NCBI GenBank assembly: GCA_004296815.1 | Contig: SCVT01000161.1 | Coordinates: forward strand, 1 to 15,606 | Direction of reading: 5' to 3' | DNA from: Reyranella sp. | GTDB lineage: Bacteria > Pseudomonadota > Alphaproteobacteria > Reyranellales > Reyranellaceae | DNA length: 15,606 nt | Shown: one piece after another, positions 1-6,539 of the stretch | How positions within the stretch are numbered: position 1 is the first letter of the stretch | Layout of the letters: the number at the start of each line of letters is the position of its first letter | Notes under the pieces: generated by a model | Told to the model about the DNA's origin: nothing | Databases searched by the model: none | The model's input: only the letters and a program-made list of their open reading frames with translations | Position numbers and translations under genes: made by a program

Positions 1-160
1 AGCGTGGTAAAGGCGCGGTTTTTGCCCGGTATGGTTCCGCCGTGACGGGCCATTCACAAGTGCTAACGATAACACCGTTACACTCGCTGCTGCCGCCTAA
101 ACAGCGGACGTAAGCGCGGTCCGGGGGGCACCGGGCAACAGAAGCCCCCCACTTTCCTTC
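1..160 (+). ncRNA. ssrA: tmRNA, tag-coding piece of a permuted two-piece tmRNA (partial, 5' end outside window)
   Basis: tmRNA rescues stalled ribosomes and appends a degradation tag to the unfinished protein. Seen here: an open tag frame at 62-100 reading ANDNTVTLAAAA then TAA, preceded by AAGT just before the resume codon GCT. Upstream there is a possible PK1-like pseudoknot: CCCG (25-28) with CGGG (46-49), and ATGG (31-34) with CCAT (50-53). Downstream, GGGGGGC (123-129) pairs with GCCCCCC (144-150) to close the coding piece. Only about 80 nt separate the tag stop from the terminator at 181, and no T-arm or CCA end is seen there. A one-piece tmRNA needs more room and a tRNA 3' half, so I infer the permuted alphaproteobacterial form. 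Its acceptor piece and tRNA 5' half would lie left of the window. The mature 3' end is a guess. Confidence 0.88.
62..100 (+). other. ssrA: tmRNA proteolysis-tag reading frame (ANDNTVTLAAAA, stop TAA)
   Basis: Codons GCT AAC GAT AAC ACC GTT, then ACA CTC GCT GCT GCC GCC and TAA, give a 12-residue tag. With the alanine charged on tmRNA the added peptide would be AANDNTVTLAAAA. AANDN is the SspB-recognition end known from alphaproteobacterial tags. The small hydrophobic C-terminus ending in alanines is the part ClpX recognises. After ANDN this tag has Thr-Val, where the Caulobacter tag has Phe-Ala. The tag is unusually alanine-rich at its end (LAAAA). Confidence 0.88.
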
Positions 161-180
161 TCCTCATTTGCCCGCTATTG

Positions 181-219
181 GCATCGTTGACTCTCCCGCT
201 ACGCGGGCCGATGCTTTTT
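181..219 (+). terminator. Rho-independent terminator after ssrA
   Basis: GCATCG (181-186) pairs with CGATGC (209-214). Inside it CCCGC (195-199) pairs with GCGGG (203-207) around a TAC loop, and TTTTT follows at 215-219. The structure has an asymmetric internal loop. It lies between the tmRNA and the ATG of sspB and most simply ends the tmRNA precursor. A TTGACT box at 187-192, inside the outer stem region, could serve as a -35 element for sspB, but I see no good -10 at the right distance. Confidence 0.6.
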
Positions 220-239
220 CCGAATTTTTCCGACAGGCC

Positions 240-785
240 ATGAACGATCGCTTTCAATACGACGCTCTCGTCGACGACGCGCTGCGCAGCGTCGTGCGCC
301 GCGTGCTGCTTCAGGTGGCGGAAAAAGGCCTGCCCGGATCGCACCATTTCTACATCAGCTTCCGCAGCACCGATCCCGGCGTCGAGCTGCCGGAGTATCT
401 GCGCGCCAAGTATCCGGAAGAGATGACGATCGTTCTCCAGCACCAGTACTGGGACCTGATCATCCGCGAGGACGACTTCGAGGTCACGGTCAGCTTCAAC
501 AAGCAGCAGGAGCGCATAAAGGTCCCGTTCGCCGCGCTGTCGGCGTTCGTCGACCCGTCGGTGCGCTTCGGCCTGCAGTTCGACCGCCGCGACAAGGCGG
601 GCGGCGAGAAGGGTGATGCCGCCGCCGCGGCCACGCCGCTGCCGGCCCCCGAGAAGCGCCCGCCGCTCGCGGCGCCCGCCGGAGCCGACCCGGAGGCCAA
701 GCCGGACGCCGCCACGGCCGAGGCGGCCAAGCCCGAGGACGCCGCCTCCAAGGTCGTCAAGCTCGACAGCTTCCGGAAGAAGTAG
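240..785 (+). CDS. sspB: SspB family adaptor, delivers ssrA-tagged proteins to ClpXP
   Basis: SspB binds the N-terminal part of the ssrA tag and tethers the substrate to the ClpX unfoldase in the cytoplasm. The 181-residue product has the alphaproteobacterial SspB fold over about residues 1-115, starting [19 protein letters not shown] and including HHFYISFRS, the [14 protein letters not shown] strand-turn and [21 protein letters not shown] low-complexity Ala/Pro/Glu/Lys linker follows (about 117-170). The end, [11 protein letters not shown], matches the position and character of the ClpX-docking tail. I chose ATG 240 because the family starts a few residues before the FxYDxLVxDALR motif. An in-frame TTG at 168 would place about 24 extra residues over the ssrA terminator. 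The Shine-Dalgarno is weak (ACAGG just before ATG). The tmRNA gene is immediately upstream, and class I fumarase follows 65 bases downstream on the same strand. Confidence 0.93.
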   Translation: MNDRFQYDALVDDALRSVVRRVLLQVAEKGLPGSHHFYISFRSTDPGVELPEYLRAKYPEEMTIVLQHQYWDLIIREDDFEVTVSFNKQQERIKVPFAALSAFVDPSVRFGLQFDRRDKAGGEKGDAAAAATPLPAPEKRPPLAAPAGADPEAKPDAATAEAAKPEDAASKVVKLDSFRKK

Positions 786-837
786 GTAGACGCCGCGCCC
801 CGGCTGCGGCAGGGAAAGCGCGCCCCGCGAGGGTCGC

Positions 838-843
838 CAGGAG
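838..843 (+). promoter_or_regulatory. Ribosome binding site of the fumarase gene
   Basis: CAGGAG lies 7 bases before the ATG at 851. It is the clearest Shine-Dalgarno on the plus strand here and supports that start. The 65-base gap after sspB shows no obvious terminator, so co-transcription with sspB is possible. Confidence 0.6.
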
Positions 844-850
844 AAGACGC

Positions 851-2467
851 ATGCCCGATTTCCAGTTCCAGGAGATGTTCCCGAGCCACGAGGACAAGAC
901 GTCCTACCGCAAGCTCACCTCCGATTTCGTCGGCACCACCAAGTTCGGCGGCAAGGACGTGCTGACCGTCGAGCCCGAGGCGCTGACCACCCTGACGGCG
1001 GCCGCGTTCCACGACATCTCCCACCTGCTGCGCCCCGGCCACCTGCAACAGCTGCGCAACATCCTCGACGACGGCGAGGCCTCGCCCAACGACAAGTACG
1101 TGGCGCTGGAGCTGCTCAAGAACGCCAACATCTCGGCCGGCGGCGTGCTGCCGATGTGCCAGGACACCGGCACGGCGATCGTCATGGGCAAGAAGGGCCA
1201 GCAGGTCTGGACCGGCGGCGGCGACGAGGAGGCGATCTCGAAGGGCGTCTTCAAGACCTACACCGAGACCAACCTTCGTTACTCGCAGGTCTCGCCGATC
1301 TCGATGTTCAAGGAAGTGCAGACCGGCACCAACCTGCCGGCGCAGATCGACATCTATGCGACCGACGGCGATGCCTACAAGTTCCTGTTCATCGCCAAGG
1401 GCGGCGGCTCGGCCAACAAGAGCTACCTGCACCAGCAAACGCCGGCCGTGCTGAACGAGGCCTCGCTGCTGAAGTTCCTCGACACCCAGATTCGCACCCT
1501 GGGCACCGCCGCCTGCCCGCCCTACCACCTCGCCATCGTGGTCGGCGGCACCTCCGCGGAGATGAACCTCAAGACGGTGAAGCTCGCCTCGACGCGCTAC
1601 CTCGACGACCTGCCCTCCGAGGGCAACAACAAGGGCGTGGCCATCCGCGACCGCGAGATGGAGCAGAAGGTGCTGGAGCTCACGCGCCAGATGGGCATCG
1701 GCGCCCAGTTCGGCGGCAAGTATTTCTGCCACGACGTGCGCGTGATCCGCATCGCCCGCCACGGCGCCTCGGTGCCGATCGGCATCGGCGTGAGCTGCTC
1801 GGCCGACCGCCAGGCGATGGGCAAGATCACCAAGGACGGCGTGTTCCTCGAGCAGCTCGAGACCAATCCGGCGCACTTCCTGCCCGAGGTCGAGCCGCAG
1901 CAGCTCTCGGGCAACGTCGTCTCGGTCGACCTCAACAAGGGCATGGCGCACACGCTCTCGGTACTGACCCAGCACCCGGTGAAGACGCGCGTGAACCTCA
2001 CGGGCACGCTGATCGTGGCGCGCGATTCGGCGCATGCGAAGCTCAAGGAGCGGCTCGACGCGGGCCAGGGACTGCCCGACTACTTCAAGCAGTTCCCGGT
2101 CTACTACGCCGGCCCGGCCAAGACGCCGACCGGCATGGCCTCGGGCTCGTTCGGCCCGACCACGGCGGGCCGCATGGATTCCTACGTCGATCTCATGCAG
2201 GCCAATGGCGGCTCGATGGTGATGCTGGCCAAGGGCAACCGCAGCAAGCAGGTCGTCGACGCCTGCAAGAAGCACAAGGGCTTCTATCTCGGCTCGATCG
2301 GCGGCCCGGCCGCGATCCTCGCAAAGAACTGCATCAAGAAGGTCGAGGTGCTGGAGTATCCCGAGCTCGGCATGGAAGCGATCTGGCGCATCCAGGTCGA
2401 GAACTTCCCGGCCTTCATCGTCACCGACGACAAGGGCAACGACTTCTTCAGCGAACTGAAGATCTAG
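851..2467 (+). CDS. Class I fumarate hydratase, [4Fe-4S]-dependent
   Basis: Catalyses reversible hydration of fumarate to L-malate in the TCA cycle, in the cytoplasm. The product is 538 residues, the usual size of the fused class I enzymes (FumA/FumB type) that join the N-terminal catalytic domain and C-terminal swivel domain. Three cysteines fit the iron-sulfur ligands: C103 in [11 protein letters not shown]222 in [11 protein letters not shown] and C316 in [10 protein letters not shown]. Their spacing (119 and 94 residues) is what I recall for E. coli FumA. The C-terminal part has [20 protein letters not shown] (about 425-444) and [17 protein letters not shown] (about 477-493), typical of the swivel domain. 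Start ATG 851 has a good ribosome site. A strong hairpin terminator follows. The enzyme class is labile to oxygen and superoxide, so a class II (FumC) partner may exist elsewhere in the genome. I give no symbol because fumA, fumB and fum are used inconsistently. Confidence 0.95.
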   Translation: MPDFQFQEMFPSHEDKTSYRKLTSDFVGTTKFGGKDVLTVEPEALTTLTAAAFHDISHLLRPGHLQQLRNILDDGEASPNDKYVALELLKNANISAGGVLPMCQDTGTAIVMGKKGQQVWTGGGDEEAISKGVFKTYTETNLRYSQVSPISMFKEVQTGTNLPAQIDIYATDGDAYKFLFIAKGGGSANKSYLHQQTPAVLNEASLLKFLDTQIRTLGTAACPPYHLAIVVGGTSAEMNLKTVKLASTRYLDDLPSEGNNKGVAIRDREMEQKVLELTRQMGIGAQFGGKYFCHDVRVIRIARHGASVPIGIGVSCSADRQAMGKITKDGVFLEQLETNPAHFLPEVEPQQLSGNVVSVDLNKGMAHTLSVLTQHPVKTRVNLTGTLIVARDSAHAKLKERLDAGQGLPDYFKQFPVYYAGPAKTPTGMASGSFGPTTAGRMDSYVDLMQANGGSMVMLAKGNRSKQVVDACKKHKGFYLGSIGGPAAILAKNCIKKVEVLEYPELGMEAIWRIQVENFPAFIVTDDKGNDFFSELKI

Positions 2468-2474
2468 CCAAAGA

Positions 2475-2508
2475 AAAGCCCCGGAGGTTTCCCTCCGGGG
2501 CTTTCCTT
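2475..2508 (+). terminator. Strong bidirectional hairpin terminator between the convergent fumarase and SH3-like genes
   Basis: AAAGCCCCGGAGG (2475-2487) is perfectly complementary to CCTCCGGGGCTTT (2492-2504) around a TTTC loop: a 13-bp stem. On the plus strand the tail is CTTTCCTT. On the minus strand the reverse complement ends TTTTCTTT, an even better U-tract. It can therefore end both the fumarase message (+) and the SH3-like message (-, stop at 2569). Confidence 0.9.
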
Positions 2509-2568
2509 GCTGTCCCGCGACGATCCTTCAAATCCCCAGATGCCGGATCGCCGCTTCCCAAAACTGTC

Positions 2569-3123
2569 TTAGCTGCGGCAGCCGTCCTCGCGGCCGCACC
2601 ACTTGTCGATCCACACGCTGCCGTGGCGCGCGTTGATCACGTGCAGCCAGTCGCCGCGGCAGCCGAGCACGCGGAACTTCATGTCGTCGCCCTCGATGGT
2701 CGCGAGCTGGCGGCCGAGCAGGCCCGGCTGGTTGTAGACCGCGATGTCGCCGTGGACGCGGGCATTGACCGTCAGCAGGTCGGCCGGCACCCAGCCATAG
2801 GGCTGCGTCGCGGCGGCACCGTCGGCCACGTAGTCCGACTGCGTGTTGAGCGCGATGCGCGCCCAGCCGCCCTGGCTGCCCGTCATGGTGACCATGGCGC
2901 GCGACTGGTCGGCCTTCAGCGTGCTGCGGCCCTGCAGCGAGCCGATCGTCACGGCCTGCGGCGTGGGCTCGGCCCGCACCGGCACGGTCTCGCCGCGCTG
3001 GAGCATGGCATAGGCATTGGTTGGCGTGCATGAACCGGCGTGACCGGTGCTGGCATCGACCGAGCGCTCGAGGACGGCAAAGCCCGCGAGCACGGCGACC
3101 GTGCCGACAATGGCGCGAATCAT
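2569..3123 (-). CDS. Secreted protein with two SH3-like (SH3b) segments
   Basis: The 184-residue product has an N-terminal signal-like segment: R3, a hydrophobic run at 4-17 and a plausible cleavage after VDA near residue 24. The mature part reads as two bacterial SH3-like stretches. The first is about 46-118 (VPVRAEP ... GGWARI ... YGWVPADLL). The second is about 124-177 (IAVYNQPG ... GCRGDWLHV ... GSVWIDKWC). Four cysteines (C32, C155, C176, C182) could form disulfides after export. SH3b domains are often linked to cell-wall or envelope binding, but the ligand here is unknown. ATG 3123 is preferred over two upstream in-frame ATGs, because GGAAGGG lies just before it and the signal peptide starts there. 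It is convergent with fumarase and divergent from the VOC gene across about 190 bases. Confidence 0.82.
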   Translation of the reverse strand: MIRAIVGTVAVLAGFAVLERSVDASTGHAGSCTPTNAYAMLQRGETVPVRAEPTPQAVTIGSLQGRSTLKADQSRAMVTMTGSQGGWARIALNTQSDYVADGAAATQPYGWVPADLLTVNARVHGDIAVYNQPGLLGRQLATIEGDDMKFRVLGCRGDWLHVINARHGSVWIDKWCGREDGCRS

Positions 3124-3314
3124 CGTGAACCCTTCCCACATTGTTGGCGGCCGCTCCCCAGCGGCCGACCCCTTCACCCACCGCCGTTCTAGATTCGCTG
3201 TGCGGCGGAGTCCCAGCAGGGTTTGTAAGAATTGTTTCAGGTCGTCCGATGCCGGAAACATCGACTCTTTTCGATGATTCAAGGGCTTGGCGGCAGCTGG
3301 GCTACACTCTGCCC

Positions 3315-3992
3315 ATGAAGCTCGCCAAACAGCACCTCGATATCGGCCTCTTTTCCAACAAGCGCGACGAGCAGCTCGCCTTCTGGCAGCAGACGGTCGG
3401 CCTGCCCTACGACCACATGGGCAAGCTGGGCGGCGGCATGCAGCAGCACCGCCATCACATGAACGGCTCGATCCTGAAGATGAACCACGCGCGCGGCCCC
3501 CTGCCCGACGCGCCGCCCTCGGGCATCGTGGGGCTCGAGATCGCCCGCGAGGGGCTGGCGGCCGCGCAAGCGCTCGCCGATCCCGACGGCAACCGCGTGA
3601 GCCTGGTGCCGAAGGGCGCGAACGGCGTCGAGGGCATCGCGATCCTGCTCAGGGTCAACGATCCCGCCGCGCACGCGCGCTTCTGGACCGAGGCCATGGA
3701 GTTCGAGCGCGTAGGCGAGGGCCGCTACCGCTGCGGCGACTCGCTGGTCGTGGTGGCCGAGCGCGGCAAGGTCGAGCCGAGCCCCGGCCTGTGGCGCGGG
3801 CCGGGCTATCGCTACATGACCGTGCAGGTGTGGGATTGCCTGGCCGAGTACGATGGCATCCTGAAGCGCGGCGGCGCCTCGGGGGGCGAGCCGCGCGTGC
3901 TGGGCGAGACGGTGCGCTACGCCTTCGTCTGCGATCCCGACGGCAACCACATCGAGATCAGCCAGCGCGCCTCGCTGACGGGAAGCCTTTAG
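3315..3992 (+). CDS. VOC family protein (glyoxalase/bleomycin resistance/dioxygenase fold), two modules
   Basis: The 225-residue product contains two repeated VOC half-sites. Module one covers about 1-100, starting KLAKQHLDIGLFS and ending DPDGNRVSLV (89-98). Module two covers about 105-217 and ends DPDGNHIEIS (207-216). The paired DPDGN endings are the clearest sign of the repeat. Candidate metal ligands include H7 and E214. The His-rich stretch QQHRHHMNG (43-51) is unusual and could contribute. The family covers isomerases, dioxygenases and binding proteins, so the substrate cannot be told. ATG 3315 was chosen because the fold starts within six residues. The frame is open back to 3141, but the sequence before 3315 does not resemble the fold. 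No clear Shine-Dalgarno is visible. The stop lies 3 bases from the stop of the converging DUF6481 gene. Confidence 0.85.
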   Translation: MKLAKQHLDIGLFSNKRDEQLAFWQQTVGLPYDHMGKLGGGMQQHRHHMNGSILKMNHARGPLPDAPPSGIVGLEIAREGLAAAQALADPDGNRVSLVPKGANGVEGIAILLRVNDPAAHARFWTEAMEFERVGEGRYRCGDSLVVVAERGKVEPSPGLWRGPGYRYMTVQVWDCLAEYDGILKRGGASGGEPRVLGETVRYAFVCDPDGNHIEISQRASLTGSL

Positions 3993-3995
3993 GCC

Positions 3996-4370
3996 CTAGC
4001 GGCCTTTGACGCGCGCCTTGCGGGCGGCGTAGCGGGCATCGCGCAGGGCCTTCTGCTCCTCCGCGCTGAGCGCGGGACGCGACACCGGGCGCTTGCCCTG
4101 CTTGATGCGCTCGGCCTCGGCGGCGGCTTCCTCGGCCTTGCGGGCGGCCTCGGCGGCACGCTCGGCGGCGATGCGCTCCTGCTCGGCCTTGCGGATGGCC
4201 CGGCGCTCGGCCTCGCGCGCCTCGCGGGCAGCGGCGATCGCGGCACGCTCTTCCGCCCGCTTCGCGAGTTCCGGGTCGTTCGCCTTGGCTTTGGCCTTCT
4301 CGAGCAGCGCCTGCTTGGCAGCGGCGGCCGTCGCCAGACGGTCGCCGAAATCCACGTTCCTTCCGCTCAT
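3996..4370 (-). CDS. DUF6481 family protein, small charged coiled-coil protein
   Basis: The 124-residue product begins MSGRNVDFGDRLATAAAAKQ and then runs as an almost uninterrupted Ala/Glu/Arg/Lys helix (about 18-95: LLEKAKAKANDPELAKRAEE and onward). It ends in a basic tail, ARYAARKARVKGR. I recognise the N-terminal FxDRLxxAAxAKQALLE pattern as DUF6481; no function is established. There is no signal peptide or membrane segment, so it is probably cytoplasmic. The very basic tail would suit RNA or ribosome contact, which is inference. The start is 9 bases after the typA stop on the same strand, so the two are almost certainly translated from one message. A short AGGCC/GGCCT hairpin (3991-4005) spans both converging stop codons. 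Confidence 0.83.
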   Translation of the reverse strand: MSGRNVDFGDRLATAAAAKQALLEKAKAKANDPELAKRAEERAAIAAAREAREAERRAIRKAEQERIAAERAAEAARKAEEAAAEAERIKQGKRPVSRPALSAEEQKALRDARYAARKARVKGR

Positions 4371-4379
4371 CTCTTCGTC

Positions 4380-6209
4380 TTACTCCGCGGCCGCTGCGGC
4401 CTGTTTCTTGGCGCGCTTGCGATCCTCGGCATTGAGGAAGCGCTTGCGCAGCCGGATCGACTTCGGGGTGATCTCGACCAACTCGTCCTCCTCGATGTAG
4501 GCGATCGCCTGTTCGAGGGACATCTTGCGCGGCGGCGTGAGGCGGACGGCCTCGTCCTTGCCGGCGGCGCGGATGTTGGTGAGCTGCTTGCCCTTGAGGA
4601 CATTGATCTCGAGGTCGGTGCCGCGGCTGTGCTCGCCGATGATCATGCCCATGTACACGGGCACGCCGGGCTCGATGAACATCGGGCCGCGATCCTCGAG
4701 CTTCCACATCGCGTAGGCGACCGAGGTCCCCTCTTCGTTGGCGATCAGCGCACCGTTGCGGCGGCCGGCGATCGGCCCGCGAAAGGCGCCGTATTCGTGG
4801 AACAGGCGGTTCATCACGCCGGTGCCGCGCGTGTCGGTGAGGAACTCGCCGTGATAGCCGATCAGGCCGCGCGACGGGGCGTAGAACACCAGGCGGGTCT
4901 TGCCGGCACCCGACGGGCGCATGTCCTGCAGTTCGCCCTTGCGCAGCGAGATCTGCTCGACCACGACGCCGGTGTAGGCGTCGTCGACGTCGATCACGAC
5001 TTCCTCGATCGGCTCCTGGCGCTGGCCGGTGACCGGATCGGTCTTGAACAGCACGCGCGGACGGCCGACGGCGAGCTCGAAGCCCTCGCGGCGCATGGTC
5101 TCGATCAGCACGCCGAGCTGGAGCTCGCCACGGCCGGCGACCTCGTAGGAATCGGCGTTCTCGGTGTCGGTGACGCGGATCGCCACGTTGCCCTCGGCCT
5201 CGCGCATCAGTCGCGCGCGGATCATGCGGGTCGTGACCTTGTCGCCTTCCTTGCCGGCGAGCGGCGAGTCGTTGACCATGAAGGTCATGGCGAGCGTCGG
5301 CGGGTCGATCGGCTGCGAGGTGATCGGCTCGCTGATCGTCAGGTCGCCGATCGTGTCGGCCACGGTGGCGACCTTCATGCCGGCGATGGCCACGATGTCG
5401 CCCGCCTCGGCCGACTCGAGCGCCACGCGCTCCAACCCACGGAACGCCAGGATGCGCGTGATGCGCGTCTGCTCGAGCTCCTTGCCGTCGCGCGCCAGCG
5501 CCTTGACCATCGAGTTGGGCTTGATCGAGCCCGACAGGATGCGGCCAGTGAGGATGCGGCCGAGGAAGTTGTCGGCCTCGAGCGTCGTCACCAGCATGCG
5601 GAACGCGGGATCCGGATCGATCTTGGGCGCCGGCACATGCTTCACCAGCAGCTCGAACAGCGGCGTCATGTCGGTGTGCTCGGCCTCCAGCGAGGTCGCG
5701 GCCCAGCCCTGGCGAGCCGAGGCGAAGAGCGTCGGGAAATCGAGCTGCTCGTCGCTGGCTTCCAGCGCCGAGAACAGGTCGAACACCTCGTCGTGCACCT
5801 CGTGGGCGCGGGCGTCGGAGCGGTCGACCTTGTTGATCAGCACGATCGGCTTCAGGCCGAGGCGCAGCGCCTTGCCGAGCACGAACTTGGTCTGCGGCAG
5901 CGGCCCTTCGGCCGCGTCGACCAGCAGCACCACGCCGTCGACCATCGACAGGATGCGCTCGACCTCGCCGCCGAAGTCGGCGTGGCCCGGCGTGTCGACG
6001 ATGTTGATACGCGTGCCATGCCAATCGACCGAGGTCGCCTTGGCGAGGATGGTGATGCCACGCTCGCGCTCGAGGTCGTTCGAATCCATGGCGCGCTCGG
6101 CCACCTGCTGGTTCTCGCGGAACGTGCCGCTCTGCTTCAGCAGGCAATCGACCAGAGTGGTCTTGCCATGGTCGACGTGCGCGATGATCGCGACGTTGCG
6201 GATATCCAT
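4380..6209 (-). CDS. typA: Translational GTPase TypA/BipA
   Basis: Ribosome-associated GTPase of the EF-G/LepA class, which acts on the 50S/70S ribosome and matters most in stress and cold. The 609-residue length fits the family. GTPase motifs are complete: G1 AHVDHGKT (10-17), G2 around T53 in ERGITIL, G3 DTPGH (72-76), G4 NKVD (126-129) and a G5-like FASARQGW (about 162-169). After the G domain come the beta-barrel domain II (TGRILSGSIKPNSMVKAL and following), the EF-G-like domains III and V (GRGELQLGVLIETMRREGFE, SRGLIGYHGEFLTDTRGTG) and the TypA-specific C-terminal domain ending KKQAAAAAE. The start has only a weak ribosome site (GGA), but the N-terminus MDIRNVAIIAHVDHGKTTL is canonical. 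A promoter sits just upstream, and DUF6481 follows 9 bases after the stop. Confidence 0.97.
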   Translation of the reverse strand: MDIRNVAIIAHVDHGKTTLVDCLLKQSGTFRENQQVAERAMDSNDLERERGITILAKATSVDWHGTRINIVDTPGHADFGGEVERILSMVDGVVLLVDAAEGPLPQTKFVLGKALRLGLKPIVLINKVDRSDARAHEVHDEVFDLFSALEASDEQLDFPTLFASARQGWAATSLEAEHTDMTPLFELLVKHVPAPKIDPDPAFRMLVTTLEADNFLGRILTGRILSGSIKPNSMVKALARDGKELEQTRITRILAFRGLERVALESAEAGDIVAIAGMKVATVADTIGDLTISEPITSQPIDPPTLAMTFMVNDSPLAGKEGDKVTTRMIRARLMREAEGNVAIRVTDTENADSYEVAGRGELQLGVLIETMRREGFELAVGRPRVLFKTDPVTGQRQEPIEEVVIDVDDAYTGVVVEQISLRKGELQDMRPSGAGKTRLVFYAPSRGLIGYHGEFLTDTRGTGVMNRLFHEYGAFRGPIAGRRNGALIANEEGTSVAYAMWKLEDRGPMFIEPGVPVYMGMIIGEHSRGTDLEINVLKGKQLTNIRAAGKDEAVRLTPPRKMSLEQAIAYIEEDELVEITPKSIRLRKRFLNAEDRKRAKKQAAAAAE

Positions 6210-6244
6210 AATGATGCTTTTTCCGGAGGGATCGGTCGGGCGCG

Positions 6245-6273
6245 CTTATACGCACGCTCTGTGACGGCGGCAA
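6245..6273 (-). promoter_or_regulatory. Sigma-70-type promoter of typA
   Basis: Read on the minus strand, TTGCCG (6273-6268) and TATAAG (6250-6245) are separated by exactly 17 bases. Transcription would start near 6238, giving a leader of about 28 bases before the typA ATG at 6209. It lies in the 105-base divergent gap shared with the small RHH gene. Confidence 0.6.
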
Positions 6274-6314
6274 GGCGGGTTGAGGGGACGGGTTGCCGCT
6301 GCCACAGTCCCGTC

Positions 6315-6539
6315 ATGCGCAAACGCTCGGTCACCATCGACGGCCACCGCACCAGCATCTCGCTGGAGGATGCCTTCTGGGCCGAGCTTTCGGCCCTCGC
6401 CCACGGAAGCGGCCGGTCGCTGAACGCCCTGGTGGCCGAAATCGACCGCGACCGGGTTGCCCAGGGCGCGGGCAACCTGTCGAGTGCGCTCCGCCTCTAC
6501 GTGCTGAAGGAACTGAAGGGTTCGATCAGTCGAGCTTGA
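6315..6539 (+). CDS. Ribbon-helix-helix domain protein (RHH_4 type)
   Basis: The 74-residue product is a single small domain: MRKRSVTIDGHRTSISLEDA at the start, FWAELSALA, the turn HGSGRSLNALVAEID (about 30-44) and NLSSALRLYVLKELK near the end. I recognise it as the RHH_4 type common in Alphaproteobacteria: an N-terminal beta-strand for DNA contact, then two helices. It is probably a DNA-binding dimer with unknown targets. No toxin gene lies next to it, so nothing supports an antitoxin role. ATG 6315 is the only start that gives the bare domain; no clear Shine-Dalgarno is seen. Its 3' end overlaps the 3' end of the converging nitroreductase gene by 14 bases. Confidence 0.85.
   Translation: MRKRSVTIDGHRTSISLEDAFWAELSALAHGSGRSLNALVAEIDRDRVAQGAGNLSSALRLYVLKELKGSISRA

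Noticed and set aside
168..239. TTG at 168 as an upstream start for sspB
   Set aside because: It would translate through the tmRNA terminator and add residues that do not resemble SspB; ATG 240 matches the family start.
350..2275. Long minus-strand ORF antisense to sspB and fumarase
   Set aside because: Histidine/arginine-rich shadow of a GC-rich gene; the plus strand encodes well-recognised proteins throughout.
3991..4007. AGGCC/GGCCT hairpin between the VOC and DUF6481 stops as a terminator
   Set aside because: Only 5 base pairs and a very short T-run; it may help termination but is not convincing alone.
3958..6273. Long second minus-strand frame across typA and DUF6481
   Set aside because: Arginine-rich shadow; the typA frame carries all GTPase motifs.
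4629..6314. Long plus-strand frame joined to the small RHH protein as one large protein
   Set aside because: Antisense shadow of typA. The RHH domain begins at ATG 6315 and needs nothing upstream.
6315..6539. RHH protein as an antitoxin
   Set aside because: No toxin-like gene is adjacent; the neighbours are typA and a nitroreductase, and the RHH_4 type is usually found alone.
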